64,000 bases of DNA from NCBI GenBank assembly GCA_964615905.1, contig CAZTUB010000023.1, positions 1 to 64,000 of the forward strand, given 5' to 3'. A program made the translations under genes and the position numbers. Numbering within the stretch: the stretch's first letter is position 1; every line of letters begins with the position of its first letter. Source of the DNA: DATLMR01 sp964615905. GTDB taxonomy: Bacteria; Acidobacteriota; Blastocatellia; UBA7656. This document shows positions 43,784 through 52,712 of this stretch, piece after piece. Below the pieces are notes generated by a model, which saw only the letters and a program-made list of their open reading frames with translations, was not told the DNA's origin and did not search any database.

Positions 43784-45944
43784 AGGGTGGTTATTGGATT
43801 TAGATGGGCTCGGGCCGGAAGTGGCGCTATGGGTCTATACGAACGATGGCCGACTGGTGAGGCTCACAGAAGGATTTCATCCGCCGGTCTACGTTCAAGG
43901 AGAGCGGTCGAAACTAAGGAGCCTAGCGAGCGATCTCGAACGGCGCGGCATCATCTCGCACGTCAGGTGGGCTGAGCGTCAGGAGTTCTGGAGCGGCAGA
44001 CGAATCGAAGTGCTCGAGCTTCGTGTCGCGGATTCCTCACTGATGCCCGGTCTCCGCAGGCTTGCCGCGGCAAGAGACAGAGAGTTCATCTTTTACAACT
44101 GTGATATTCCTGCCGCGCAGCACTACCTGTACATCAAGCAGTTATTCCCGCTCTGCAAACTCACCTGCGAAGTGGACGCTTCGGGAAACGTGCTTGAAGT
44201 CGCTACAACCGATTCGCTATGGGAAACTGATTACAACATACCAGAGCTGCGCAGACTCAAACTGAGCGGCGAGCGGATGCGTCCGGTGACGACCGAGAGC
44301 CGCATTATATTGGAATGTGAAGGTAAGCAGACGATCATAAGATTTCGAGATGGCGCGCGGGCAGTCCATCTGTTTAATGAATCCATAGGACGGTTTGATC
44401 CTGACATAGTCCTGAGCGAGTACGGGGACACGCTGCTTATTCCCGCACTGCTCAGGCTTGCCAAAAGAGAAAAGCTTGATTTGAAGCTGGACCGCGACCG
44501 GGTGATCACTAAGCGCAAGATCGTGACGGAGGGAAGAACTTACTTCAGCTATGGGCGAATAATCTATAAAGGCCCATCATACCCGCTTTTCGGGCGCTGG
44601 CACATCGACCGCAGAAACTCATTCATTCATAGCGAGACTGGACTCGACGGGGTCGTAGAACTGGCAAAGCTCTCAAAAACACCTGTTCAGCGAATGGCCA
44701 GAATCTCTCCCGGCTCCGCCATGTCTTCGATGCAGATCGATCGGGCCATAAATGAGGGTATTCTTATCCCGATGACCAAGAGCGAGCCGGAGGCCTATAA
44801 GACGGCCCTTACGCTATTGACCGTAGATAAAGGCGGGTTGACGTTTCAGCCGCCGGTGGGGGCTTTCGAGCAGCTTGTGGAGATAGACTTCGCATCGATG
44901 TATCCGGCCATAATGGCTCGACATAATATATCGCCCGAAACTGTGCTCTGCTGTTGTTGCGAAAACGATGCTGTGCCTGAAGCCGGCTACAGCGTATGTG
45001 ATAAGCGCCGCGGGCTGATACCACTCACTCTGGATCCCTTGCTGGAACGCCGAAAGCAATACAAGCGGATGAAGCGGCAATCTGATTCAGTTAGAGCTCG
45101 AGAGGTCTACGATTCACGCCAATCAGCCATCAAGTGGATGCTGGTTTCTTGTTTCGGTTACCTCGGTTATAAGAACGCGCGCTTCGGGCGCATAGAGGCT
45201 CACGAAGCTGTGACCGCGTTCGGGCGCGACAAGTTGCTTCGAGCAAAAGAGCTTGCCGAAGCAGCGGGATTCAAAGTGCTGCACGCCCTTACTGATAGCC
45301 TCTGGATACGGCGCGAGGCTGCGACAGAGGCAAGGGTGCTCGCATTATGCGATGACATCACGCGCGCCACTGGCGTTGAGATGAGCCTCGAAGGGGTCTA
45401 CAACTGGATAGTCTTTCTACCCTCCAGCACAAACCCAAACCGGCCAGTTCCCGCGCGCTACTATGGAGTGTTCAGCGATGGCAGGCTGAAACTGCGAGGC
45501 CTCGCTTGCCGCCGTTCGGATACGCCGCAGTTCATAAAAGACGTCCAGTGCGAATTGCTGGCCCTCACAGCTAAAGCAAAGACACTCGATGAACGCACCA
45601 GGGTCATGAGAGAGGTCGAGGCACTGTTACAGAAACGTATTAATGATCTCGAGCAGGGGAAGGTGAGCCCTGAAAGGCTGCTCGTGAAGCGGACGCCAAC
45701 AAAGAAGATTGAGGATTATAAGGTTGATACGAGAACAGCATCGGCCACGCGGCAACTGCGAAACGCAGGAGTTAAAGTACATCCCGGCGAGAGCGTAAGC
45801 TACTTAATTACTGACGCTCGATCCAAAGATAAGTCGCGGCGGGTCAGGGCTGAAGATGTAGGAGGCGAATCCGCCTATGACGTTGGTGAATACGTCAAGC
45901 TATTGAAGGCAGCTGCCGCTGAAGTATTGTTCCGTCATACCTGA
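43764..45944 (+). CDS. Family B DNA polymerase with inactive exonuclease domain
   Basis: 726 aa. Motif A EIDFASMYPAIM with D375; motif B region IKWMLVSCFGYLGY (K457, with Asn replaced by Ser462); motif C HALTDSLW retaining the catalytic D511 but with Leu in place of the first Asp of DTDS. The palm is therefore likely active. The N-terminal exonuclease motifs are lost: Exo I (normally DxE) reads ILECEG, and Exo II is DPDIVLSEYGDT without the usual Asn/Asp. Compared with typical PolB (~780 aa) it is short. With LexA it suggests a damage-inducible translesion polymerase. It recalls PolB2-type polymerases, but phylogeny would be needed. Confidence 0.9.
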   Translation: MVRRRLEGWLLDLDGLGPEVALWVYTNDGRLVRLTEGFHPPVYVQGERSKLRSLASDLERRGIISHVRWAERQEFWSGRRIEVLELRVADSSLMPGLRRLAAARDREFIFYNCDIPAAQHYLYIKQLFPLCKLTCEVDASGNVLEVATTDSLWETDYNIPELRRLKLSGERMRPVTTESRIILECEGKQTIIRFRDGARAVHLFNESIGRFDPDIVLSEYGDTLLIPALLRLAKREKLDLKLDRDRVITKRKIVTEGRTYFSYGRIIYKGPSYPLFGRWHIDRRNSFIHSETGLDGVVELAKLSKTPVQRMARISPGSAMSSMQIDRAINEGILIPMTKSEPEAYKTALTLLTVDKGGLTFQPPVGAFEQLVEIDFASMYPAIMARHNISPETVLCCCCENDAVPEAGYSVCDKRRGLIPLTLDPLLERRKQYKRMKRQSDSVRAREVYDSRQSAIKWMLVSCFGYLGYKNARFGRIEAHEAVTAFGRDKLLRAKELAEAAGFKVLHALTDSLWIRREAATEARVLALCDDITRATGVEMSLEGVYNWIVFLPSSTNPNRPVPARYYGVFSDGRLKLRGLACRRSDTPQFIKDVQCELLALTAKAKTLDERTRVMREVEALLQKRINDLEQGKVSPERLLVKRTPTKKIEDYKVDTRTASATRQLRNAGVKVHPGESVSYLITDARSKDKSRRVRAEDVGGESAYDVGEYVKLLKAAAAEVLFRHT

Positions 45945-46178
45945 TCGTTTAATCCCTGTTGGTCTACTGTGGCCATGCAGTTATAAATAGAATAAAGTCC
46001 TGAACCGAATAATCATGGTGTAAACAATCGCTGCCCTTTATCGCCGTCCGGATGCGCGCTGAACGGCTCCACACTTGATACATTCGCCACCGCTTACTCC
46101 TGCCACCCCATGCGACGCAATTGCAGTCTACCACCTTCTTTTACTTTCATTTAGAGCCATTTCTTTTACATTCATTTC
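45945..46178 (+). other. Intergenic region polB to ligase
   Basis: About 230 bases with no recognised gene. The recurrent promoter at 46179 lies at its right end. Confidence 0.4.
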
Positions 46179-46205
46179 TTGACAAATTTCCTGCAATTTG
46201 ATAAT
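46179..46205 (+). promoter_or_regulatory. Recurrent TTGACA-N15-GATAAT promoter/operator
   Basis: TTGACA at 46179-46184, spacer AATTTCCTGCAATTT, GATAAT at 46200-46205. The spacer holds the dyad AAATT-N6-AATTT (first A shared with the -35). The leader to the ligase ATG is about 50 bases. Confidence 0.85.
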
Positions 46206-46262
46206 GTAGGGAAGTCAAAAGAACGGGTTGTACTTACTTCATCAAATACTTGGAGGACGATC

Positions 46263-47570
46263 ATGGCTAACATGCGTAGGGGTACTGTCGTCGAAGGTGT
46301 CGATCTGTGGTGCAATCAGGGAACCTCAGATAAGGTCTATAACATAACTTTGGAAGATGTCGGAGGAGGCCAGTTTGTTGTTAACGCCCATAATGGCAGG
46401 CGAGGCAGCACATTGACTCCCCAAGTGAAAACTCCGTCCCCGGTCGCCTACGCTCAGGCCAAAAGAGTATTCGATAGAGTCGAGAGCGAGAAAGTGGCGA
46501 AGGGCTACCATGTCACCGGACGCACGGGCAACCAGTCTTCGGCCGCTCAAGCATCGCCCGCGCCCCCCTTACCCTCACCGCAAGCCGCCACAGCACCGAC
46601 GGCCCACGTTGCGCCAGTGGCGACTTATCAGCCAGTCGGTTATATGCCCCAGCTTCCTAACCACGTGGAGCGGGGCGAGTTTGAGGAACTGCTGTTCGAC
46701 GATAACTTTTACCTTCAGCAAAAGATGGATGGCGTCCACCTCTTGCTGGGTTACTTCAACAGTCAGGTTCTTGCCTCAAACAAAAAGGGCAAAGGCATCC
46801 AACCGCCCGACTCGATTGCTGCCGAGCTGCTTCAGCTTATGCAGGCCACAGGCAACGACGCGGGCATCTGCCTTGACGGGGAATACCTGCTCGACAACCT
46901 GTACGTTTTCGACCTCCACATGCTGGCCGGACAAGCACTCGCGCTTTTGCCGTTTGCAAAAAGGGTCGAGCGCATGGACAGGCTTGCCAAAGCGTATGCG
47001 ACCTGGCGGAGGGAGCAGGGCTTCGAGGGCGAGCCGCGCATCCATTTCCTGCCTACGGCTCGCACGACTCAAGAGAAACAGGCCCTGCTTGAGCAGATCG
47101 AGCGAAGCGGCGGGGAAGGGCTTGTTGCCAAATTCGCGCACGGCTTGATTCGCGCCGGACGGCCAGCCTCCGGCGGTGAGCAGCTTAAACTCAAGATCAA
47201 CAAAAGCGCAGACGTGATCGTCAGGCCCACCGACAAACGCTCGCTTGAGTGTTTCGTCTATCTCGACGGCGACCTCGTAAGCGTGGGAGGGTGCGCGTCA
47301 GGCGTGACTCAGGGTGATTATGATCGAGCCGTCGAGGCCGAGCGCGAAGGCAGAACGCTTGTCGCAGAAGTCCGTTACCTTTATGCCACAGGCGACGTGC
47401 AGAAGGCCGTCGGCAGCGTGAAGGGCGGGCAGTTGTATCAATCCGCCTTCCTGCGCTACCGCGACGATAAAGAGCCTCATGAGTGCCTTGCGAGTCAGCT
47501 CGTCACCACCAACAAAAGCGTGGTGAGCCTGCCACAGATCGCCGAGGCAATCGTACCCGATGCCGCTTGA
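46263..47570 (+). CDS. WGR-domain ATP-dependent DNA ligase
   Basis: 435 aa from ATG 46263 with GGAGG 5 bases upstream. Residues ~5-80 form a WGR domain (EGVDLWCNQGTSDKVYNITLEDVGGGQFVVNAHNGRRG). The ligase core has catalytic K154 in motif I (QQKMDG), motif III (YVFDLH), motif IV (GGEGLVAK) and motif V (QLKLKI). Family role: ATP-dependent nick sealing. WGR domains in PARPs bind damaged DNA ends. The WGR-ligase combination with a shared regulon promoter suggests an element-encoded repair or replication ligase. Confidence 0.85.
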   Translation: MANMRRGTVVEGVDLWCNQGTSDKVYNITLEDVGGGQFVVNAHNGRRGSTLTPQVKTPSPVAYAQAKRVFDRVESEKVAKGYHVTGRTGNQSSAAQASPAPPLPSPQAATAPTAHVAPVATYQPVGYMPQLPNHVERGEFEELLFDDNFYLQQKMDGVHLLLGYFNSQVLASNKKGKGIQPPDSIAAELLQLMQATGNDAGICLDGEYLLDNLYVFDLHMLAGQALALLPFAKRVERMDRLAKAYATWRREQGFEGEPRIHFLPTARTTQEKQALLEQIERSGGEGLVAKFAHGLIRAGRPASGGEQLKLKINKSADVIVRPTDKRSLECFVYLDGDLVSVGGCASGVTQGDYDRAVEAEREGRTLVAEVRYLYATGDVQKAVGSVKGGQLYQSAFLRYRDDKEPHECLASQLVTTNKSVVSLPQIAEAIVPDAA

Positions 47571-47767
47571 ATAGGGTGATAGAAGACTCCGGCAACCGCC
47601 AGCTTAACGGAGGCGACCCTTCAGACGGGGCCACCTCCGCCGGTTGGTGTGATTCGGGTTCCTAGCACATCGCTCCACCTTGTGCGGATCGAATTCTCGG
47701 CCGGCGTGGCATGACTTTGCGCGCCGATGTTGTAGCGATCATTCTCTTTCGATTTTGGAGGTCGTCG

Positions 47768-48634
47768 GTGGCAGCTCTCCTTCAACAACCTTTGCCCGGG
47801 TTCAACCAGCGCTGGCGTGATGGCCGGGCTTCATACCGCCCCGCCGGAGAGGTGATCGACACGAGCAAGTACGAGGTCGCCGAGATTATGACTGACGAAG
47901 AAGCAAGGAGCTATGTTGTAGCTATGCGTTATTCGAAGGCGTATGTCGCCGCTCGGCTAAGGTTTGGGCTTTATAGAGGCGGGCAATTGACAGGCGTTGC
48001 GGTATTCTCTCATCCTTGTTCGAATCGCGTGCTCACCAATACTTTCCCCGGCACACATCCTTTAGAAACCATCGAGCTTGGCCGGTTCGTCCTCGACGAT
48101 TCAGTGGAAGGCAATGGCGAAACCTGGATGCTCGCGCGCTGCTTTGAGGTCCTCCGCAAAAAGGGGATTGTCGGCGTTGTGAGCTTCTCAGACCCGGTGC
48201 CGAGGACTACTATCACCGGTGAAGTTCGCCATGCGGGACATGTGGGCTGTATCTACCAATCTGCTTCGGCTCGTTTCCTCGGCCGAAGCACTCCCCGCAC
48301 GCTAAAGCTTCTGCCCGATGCGCGCGTCCTTTCCGATCGCAGTATTCAAAAGATCAGGAAGGGCGAGAGAGGGTGGAGGTACGCGGCTCGCTTGCTTGAA
48401 GAGCATGGAGCTGACCCCGCCCCGGAGGAGGGCCGCGCAGAGTGGCTCGCGTACTGGTGCCCACGCTTGACACGCCCGCTTCGCCACCCCGGCAATTTCA
48501 GATATGCATGGGCCTTTAACCGCACCCTGCGCCGCAGGCTCGCGGCCCCTTTGCCGTATCCCAAAAAGGACGCCTTTATCCGGTCCGAAGATCTAGGGCA
48601 ACACGACCTGATAGACCTGCCAGTTGGGGCTTAG
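47768..48634 (+). CDS. GNAT-like protein resembling phage Mom DNA-modification proteins
   Basis: 288 aa from GTG 47768 (GGAGG 7 bases upstream); an ATG at 47711 lacks a ribosome site. The core has a GNAT-like order: YVVAMRYSKAYVAARLRFGLYRGGQLTGVAVFSHP, then LETIELGRFVLDD, ETWMLARCFEVLRKKG, SFSDPV and GCIYQSASARFLG. The last three blocks resemble Mu Mom (adenine carbamoylmethylation). The family match is by eye only. It would protect the element from restriction if correct. Confidence 0.5.
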   Translation: MAALLQQPLPGFNQRWRDGRASYRPAGEVIDTSKYEVAEIMTDEEARSYVVAMRYSKAYVAARLRFGLYRGGQLTGVAVFSHPCSNRVLTNTFPGTHPLETIELGRFVLDDSVEGNGETWMLARCFEVLRKKGIVGVVSFSDPVPRTTITGEVRHAGHVGCIYQSASARFLGRSTPRTLKLLPDARVLSDRSIQKIRKGERGWRYAARLLEEHGADPAPEEGRAEWLAYWCPRLTRPLRHPGNFRYAWAFNRTLRRRLAAPLPYPKKDAFIRSEDLGQHDLIDLPVGA

Positions 48635-48731
48635 ACCGAACACTTTCGACCGCGAGCATACGTGCGCACATCCGGGCTTAACGGCTTTCGCACACCCTTT
48701 GCATAGCCAAAAGCAGGCGCTCGATAAGCAA

Positions 48732-49439
48732 ATGAGTTTAATCGTCTACGATATTCCCCACGCCCCAGATCCGCCCGATCTGCCGCTCGACCTGGTCGAT
48801 CAGGCCCTCTATGGCCTGACGCGCCTGCCTATAGACGCGCCGCCCATGTTTGAGGATGCTCTCCGCTATTTCGGGCGGGAGCGCTACATCGCGTTGCGCT
48901 GGAAAGCCGGCACCTTCTGTTACCAGGGGCCATTCTTCTCGGCTGCCGCAAGCCAGTATGCGTGGGCCGCCTGGTCCGGTCATATGATCGTGCTGCCGGA
49001 GCTTCTTCCCTTTGCCCTGGGCTCGGCCGAACAAGATAGCCTCGACTGGCTTCTCCTCGACCGATCAACCCTCGCTCTGTATGCAGGCAGCTCGACCGCC
49101 GCCTGGTCGTTTCTCAGGTCCCAGACAGAAGCCCGGCCCCGTCCTGACCCTGCCGTTCAATTACCGGATGGTCGCACCGTCATGCTCGACCATAATGATC
49201 CCGATGCCCACGACCGGTTTGTCGAAGCCCTCTGGCGGCGATTGCGATATGATCTAGGAAGCGACGAGACACAATCGATCTCGCCGAACCGGGAGCCCGA
49301 GCGCCGCGCCGTGGCCGCTATGACCGAGTGGCTTGACGGTTTGATTACCCCTCCGATCAGGGAGCGATACTACGCCATAATGCGCCTGATGCTCATCTCT
49401 GCTTGTTCGACTCCCGCCGTCACCCGACATTCAGAATAA
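48732..49439 (+). CDS. Hypothetical protein (235 aa)
   Basis: No family recognised. The start MSLIVYDIPHAPDPP at ATG 48732 is preferred over 48624, which overlaps the previous gene. Contains aromatic-rich segments (FCYQGPFFSAAASQYAWAAWSGHMIVLPELLP) and a C-terminal helix (IRERYYAIMRLMLISACS). Same strand as the Mom-like gene, about 95 bases after it. Confidence 0.5.
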   Translation: MSLIVYDIPHAPDPPDLPLDLVDQALYGLTRLPIDAPPMFEDALRYFGRERYIALRWKAGTFCYQGPFFSAAASQYAWAAWSGHMIVLPELLPFALGSAEQDSLDWLLLDRSTLALYAGSSTAAWSFLRSQTEARPRPDPAVQLPDGRTVMLDHNDPDAHDRFVEALWRRLRYDLGSDETQSISPNREPERRAVAAMTEWLDGLITPPIRERYYAIMRLMLISACSTPAVTRHSE

Positions 49440-49798
49440 ATCTATCTTTAAGCTCTGATTTAAACGCCATATTTTTATCCGTGATCCATTAGGACCGGCC
49501 CCCTATGGCATGTCTATTGCATCTTCGTTAGCCGGATTTATAAGCGTCAGTCTCCTGCCGGAGACGGGCGCCCGAATTGGCCGCCGCTTGTAAGCTGGCG
49601 ACGGCCAGTTTCGAGCGCTTCCCCCTCGCGTGTGCGGGGGGCTCAGTGAAAGGGGGGAGACTTCCGTTTATGAACCATCGGCAGGGTCGCCAAACAACGC
49701 CGGCGGCACTGCTTTGCAGCGACCGACGGGGGAGGCACATTGCTCGCCCTCTCCCGTCCTTTCCTCGGGCCACTGGTTGCTTTTAGTTTTATTCTTAG
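49440..49798 (+). other. Intergenic region before the TnpA-like gene
   Basis: About 360 bases. A C-rich/G-rich hairpin (CCCCC...GGGGG) lies at 49620-49639. No gene recognised, and no TnpB or guide-RNA-like signature was seen. Confidence 0.4.
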
Positions 49799-50227
49799 TT
49801 AGCTTCGCGGTTTTTGAGTTTTGACAAACCGCTTGATCGCGGGCGGCGATTCCCGGCCCAGGGTCGCAACGTAGTAGTCGAGGTTCCACAGAGTAGGAAG
49901 TGATGAGCGCAGTCGTGGGAACTCTTTTCTGAGCTGATTCGAGGTGTGACTCTTTAAATGCTTGATGATCAGATGAGGCGTGATCGTCGGTGGGGCCTCA
50001 AGGTGGATAATGACGTGGCCGGGTGACACTTCGACGCGTTTGATATCAACCCCGATCCCTTTTGCCTTCTCACGGATGGCTGCCTCCATCCGTTCGGCCA
50101 CATCGCCTACAAGCACCGGTTTGACATACTTCACGCACCAGGCCGCGAGATACTTCAGCTTTGCCGACACAACGCCACCAGATTTCTTTTCTACACCTGG
50201 CCTTTCGACCCTCTTCCTGCTAGGCAA
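49799..50227 (-). CDS. IS200/IS605 TnpA-like protein with lost catalytic residues
   Basis: 142 aa. The frame follows IS200-type Y1 transposases: KYVKPVLVGDVAERMEAAIREKA, VEVSPGHVIIHLEAPPTITP, LRKEFPRLRS, TLWNLDYYVATLG and AIKRFVKTQ. The HUH motif (normally HVH) reads H71-V-I, and the catalytic Tyr (normally KRYIEEQ-like) is Phe134. It therefore cannot transpose by the known chemistry. No flanking ends or TnpB were seen. Domestication as a DNA or RNA hairpin-binding protein is plausible. Confidence 0.7.
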   Translation of the reverse strand: MPSRKRVERPGVEKKSGGVVSAKLKYLAAWCVKYVKPVLVGDVAERMEAAIREKAKGIGVDIKRVEVSPGHVIIHLEAPPTITPHLIIKHLKSHTSNQLRKEFPRLRSSLPTLWNLDYYVATLGRESPPAIKRFVKTQKPRS

Positions 50228-50266
50228 TGCGCCAACCCTCCTTTGCCACCTATTCTAACTCATAAT

Positions 50267-50322
50267 TGTACAATATAAACCGTTTGTTATACCGCTCCTT
50301 ATCTGTATAACAGTACAATATT
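50267..50322 (+). promoter_or_regulatory. Paired TACAATAT motifs upstream of the 50491 gene
   Basis: TGTACAATAT at 50267-50276 and TACAATATT at 50314-50322, in a very AT-rich tract. The core equals that of the iteron-like repeats at 23373-23553 (TACAATATTGG), without the GG. Confidence 0.35.
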
Positions 50323-50388
50323 AGCTAATTGTTTTATTTTTAACAGTATACGTTTATATTTTTCATTATTTTCTGGCCGTTTTTTCTC

Positions 50389-50415
50389 TTGACTCACCGT
50401 AACACCTTTGATACC
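50389..50415 (+). promoter_or_regulatory. TTGACT-N15-GATACC promoter
   Basis: TTGACT at 50389 and GATACC at 50410 with exactly 15 bases between, the same geometry as the recurrent promoter, but without the AATTTCCTGCAATTT spacer. It precedes the gene at 50491. Confidence 0.45.
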
Positions 50416-50490
50416 ATCGCCTCGATGAAACGCTATTACAAACGAGTCTAGTTCTAGCGTGGGCGGCCCACAGTCGCCCACCGGGAGGTA

Positions 50491-51027
50491 ATGATGGCTA
50501 CCGCAGCGCAATCTTTTACGTCTTCGCCGCAAGGCGCGCGACGGACAGTGATCTCGCTCATATGCAGGCAGTCTCAAGTTGACCTGTCGCGCGCTAAGGC
50601 CCGTGACGCCCAGGCGCAGAGCGCCACTCAGAGGCTCGCTCCCGTCTCCCTCAATCAATTACTGGCGACCCTTCGCGGCAAGCTTCGCGTCCGCGTCGAT
50701 TTGCTTCAAGACAAGACTGGCGTTATTCCCGGCGGCCCGGCTCGGATGAGTGTTGCTTCCAACATAGGCCGTTCCGAGCTGGTTGTAAGGACCTATCCCG
50801 TCAGGCAGCTTAGCGCCGACGAAAAAAGCGACGCCACGTGCTACGGCGTGTGGGACATAACTATCGACAACTCTGTGACCGTCCGCGTTGGAGGGCAGTT
50901 GTCACTTTCAGGTCTGGTCGAGCGATTGACTCCTCTACTCGTGAGACTAACTGCTTCCGCGCCCTCGTGCCACGACAACAGAGGCGGCAGCCGATTTCCT
51001 CTAGGCGGCCAGCGGGGGACGATATAA
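50491..51027 (+). CDS. Hypothetical protein (178 aa)
   Basis: No family recognised. GGGAGGT precedes ATGATG. Mid-region shows beta-strand-like repeats (KLRVRVDLLQDKTGVIPGG, SELVVRTYPVRQLS, DITIDNSVTVRVGGQLS). Possibly a small beta-rich binding protein. The next gene starts 23 bases after its stop. Confidence 0.5.
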   Translation: MMATAAQSFTSSPQGARRTVISLICRQSQVDLSRAKARDAQAQSATQRLAPVSLNQLLATLRGKLRVRVDLLQDKTGVIPGGPARMSVASNIGRSELVVRTYPVRQLSADEKSDATCYGVWDITIDNSVTVRVGGQLSLSGLVERLTPLLVRLTASAPSCHDNRGGSRFPLGGQRGTI

Positions 51028-51049
51028 CTGCGATTGACGCAGATGAGAG

Positions 51050-51373
51050 ATGGATATGATACTTGGCAGTACGACTACACAGACCGGTCGCCAGACCGCA
51101 GCAAACTTCCTGCGAAGCTTGACGGCCACTCCCTCAACTGAGGCTTCCTCATCTCAGTCTCGCGATCCGCTTCCTTCTCCTGTTCAGGGCTGTGGCGCTT
51201 GCCATTCGTGCCGAACTCGCAACCGGTACGGATGCTCTCAAGTACCTGGGGCTGCGGGAGCGGTCATGGCCTCGGTCGAGTACTTCGAATCTCTCCAATG
51301 CGTCAACCCGCATTGCTATAACGCTGCCCGCCATCCGGGCCAGCTTTGCAACGAGTGTGAAGATCGGTACTAA
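51050..51373 (+). CDS. Small cysteine-rich (zinc-binding) protein
   Basis: 107 aa. Cys pairs GCGACHSC, CVNPHC and LCNEC suggest one or two zinc sites in the C-terminal half. The N-terminal ~45 residues are Ser/Thr-rich and disordered. Likely co-transcribed with the preceding gene. Function unknown. Confidence 0.5.
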   Translation: MDMILGSTTTQTGRQTAANFLRSLTATPSTEASSSQSRDPLPSPVQGCGACHSCRTRNRYGCSQVPGAAGAVMASVEYFESLQCVNPHCYNAARHPGQLCNECEDRY

Positions 51374-51551
51374 GACGAGGATCGGGGCCGTGAGCTAGCG
51401 TAAGCCCGGTTCGGACGTGACTGTGCCGACGGATGGCCACCGTGCAATCGCCAGCGAAAGGGCCATCTGCGGTCATATAAGATCTGGCGCGTAGCGCCTT
51501 CGGAAGTTTACCCCGTGCCGCTCAACGCGGCGGAAGGACAACAGTGACGAT

Positions 51552-52085
51552 ATGAGCGATCTGACCTTGTCGCAGCCCACTTTGTCACAACCCGAAGTGC
51601 TCGCCTTGCCGGTCGGGCATCGCCCGCCCAGGCTCGGCGGGTTTAAGCCCGAGGTGGAGGTAGCCCTCCTCCGCGTCGCGCGGGCGGCCCTGGCCACTCA
51701 CGCGCCTGACAGGATAATTACGGGGATGTCGCCCGGGTTCGAACAGGCGCTCGCGCAGGCGGCGCTCGATCTCAAGATCCCATACGTTGCCGCCTTGCGA
51801 TACCGTAACCAGGATTCGACCTGGCCGGCTTCCACAAGGCGGCGCTATGAATCGTTGCTTGAAACGGCGGCCGACGTCAGGATTCTTTCTGAGTCTAATG
51901 ATACCTTGATAGTTGACTCCTACGATCTGATGGCAGCCCGAAGCGATGGGCTCATCCTTTCGTTATGGGACGGTTCTGTTGATTCCAGAACCGGGGCCTC
52001 CGTTCGGTTTCTTCAATCTCAAGGCCTGAAGATTGTGCAGCTCTGGGGCGACTGGCTGACTTATCTCGCTGTTCGAGAGGAATGA
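51552..52085 (+). CDS. SLOG-superfamily (YpsA/DUF1273-like) protein
   Basis: 177 aa. Rossmann-like core with IITGMSPGFEQALAQAALDLKIPYVAALRYRNQDSTWPASTRRRYESLLETAADVRILSE follows the YpsA/DprA-type SLOG pattern (GMxxGxD-like, here GMSPGFE). Family role: binding of nucleotides or nucleotide-derived signals. It abuts the AlkB gene with no gap, so the two are translated together. Confidence 0.7.
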   Translation: MSDLTLSQPTLSQPEVLALPVGHRPPRLGGFKPEVEVALLRVARAALATHAPDRIITGMSPGFEQALAQAALDLKIPYVAALRYRNQDSTWPASTRRRYESLLETAADVRILSESNDTLIVDSYDLMAARSDGLILSLWDGSVDSRTGASVRFLQSQGLKIVQLWGDWLTYLAVREE

Positions 52086-52712
52086 ATGAAGCTCGACCTA
52101 TTTCCAGGGGCCGTTTATCTAAGCGACTATCTCTCTATGTCCGACCAGGCAGCCCTTGCTTTAAGGTGTGCCTCGCTCGGCTCATTGCCGGCGGGACTCT
52201 ATACGCCTACCCTTAAGACCGGCCAGAGCATGTCTATACAAACCATGTCTATGGGCCTGCACTGGAATCCGCATACTTATTCTTATGGAAAGTTCAGGGA
52301 TGATTACGACGGGGCGGAGGTCGTCGCGCTGCCGGACGACCTCGCAGAACTCGCCTCCCGCGTGGCCCAGGAAGCGGGCTTTCCGTCTTTCAGCCCTGAT
52401 ATTGGCATACTTAATTACTACGACGAAACGGCCAAGCTTGGCCTCCACCAGGACAGGTCAGAGCGACCTCACACCATCGAACGCGGATCACCGGTGGTGT
52501 CACTCTCGCTGGGGCTTTCGTGTAACTTCGTCATTGGCGGGTTCGAGCGGACAGGTCCGACTCGCAAGGTCAAGCTCCGGTCGGGAGACGCGTTTGTTTT
52601 CGGCGGGCCCAGCCGGTCGCGGTTCCATGGTGTTACACGGGTCTTTCCTAATACAAGCCCTATGGAACTGGGACTGCGCGGAAGGTATAATCTTACCTTC
52701 CGCGAGTACTGA
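52086..52712 (+). CDS. alkB: AlkB-like Fe(II)/2-oxoglutarate dioxygenase
   Basis: 208 aa. HQD with H121 and D123, H181 in RFHGV and R200/R206 in GRYNLTFR complete the iron and 2-oxoglutarate ligands of AlkB. Segment PDIGILNYYDETAKLGLHQDRSE is typical. Family role: oxidative demethylation of alkylated DNA or RNA bases. It starts directly at the stop of the SLOG gene. Supports a DNA-protection theme in this half of the window. Confidence 0.9.
   Translation: MKLDLFPGAVYLSDYLSMSDQAALALRCASLGSLPAGLYTPTLKTGQSMSIQTMSMGLHWNPHTYSYGKFRDDYDGAEVVALPDDLAELASRVAQEAGFPSFSPDIGILNYYDETAKLGLHQDRSERPHTIERGSPVVSLSLGLSCNFVIGGFERTGPTRKVKLRSGDAFVFGGPSRSRFHGVTRVFPNTSPMELGLRGRYNLTFREY

Noticed and set aside
47709..47725. 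TGGCAT-GACT-TTGCG as a sigma54 promoter
   Set aside because: GG to GC spacing is 9, not 10.
49440..50227. IS200/IS605 element with TnpB and guide RNA
   Set aside because: No TnpB frame nearby and TnpA lacks catalytic residues, so it is not an active IS.
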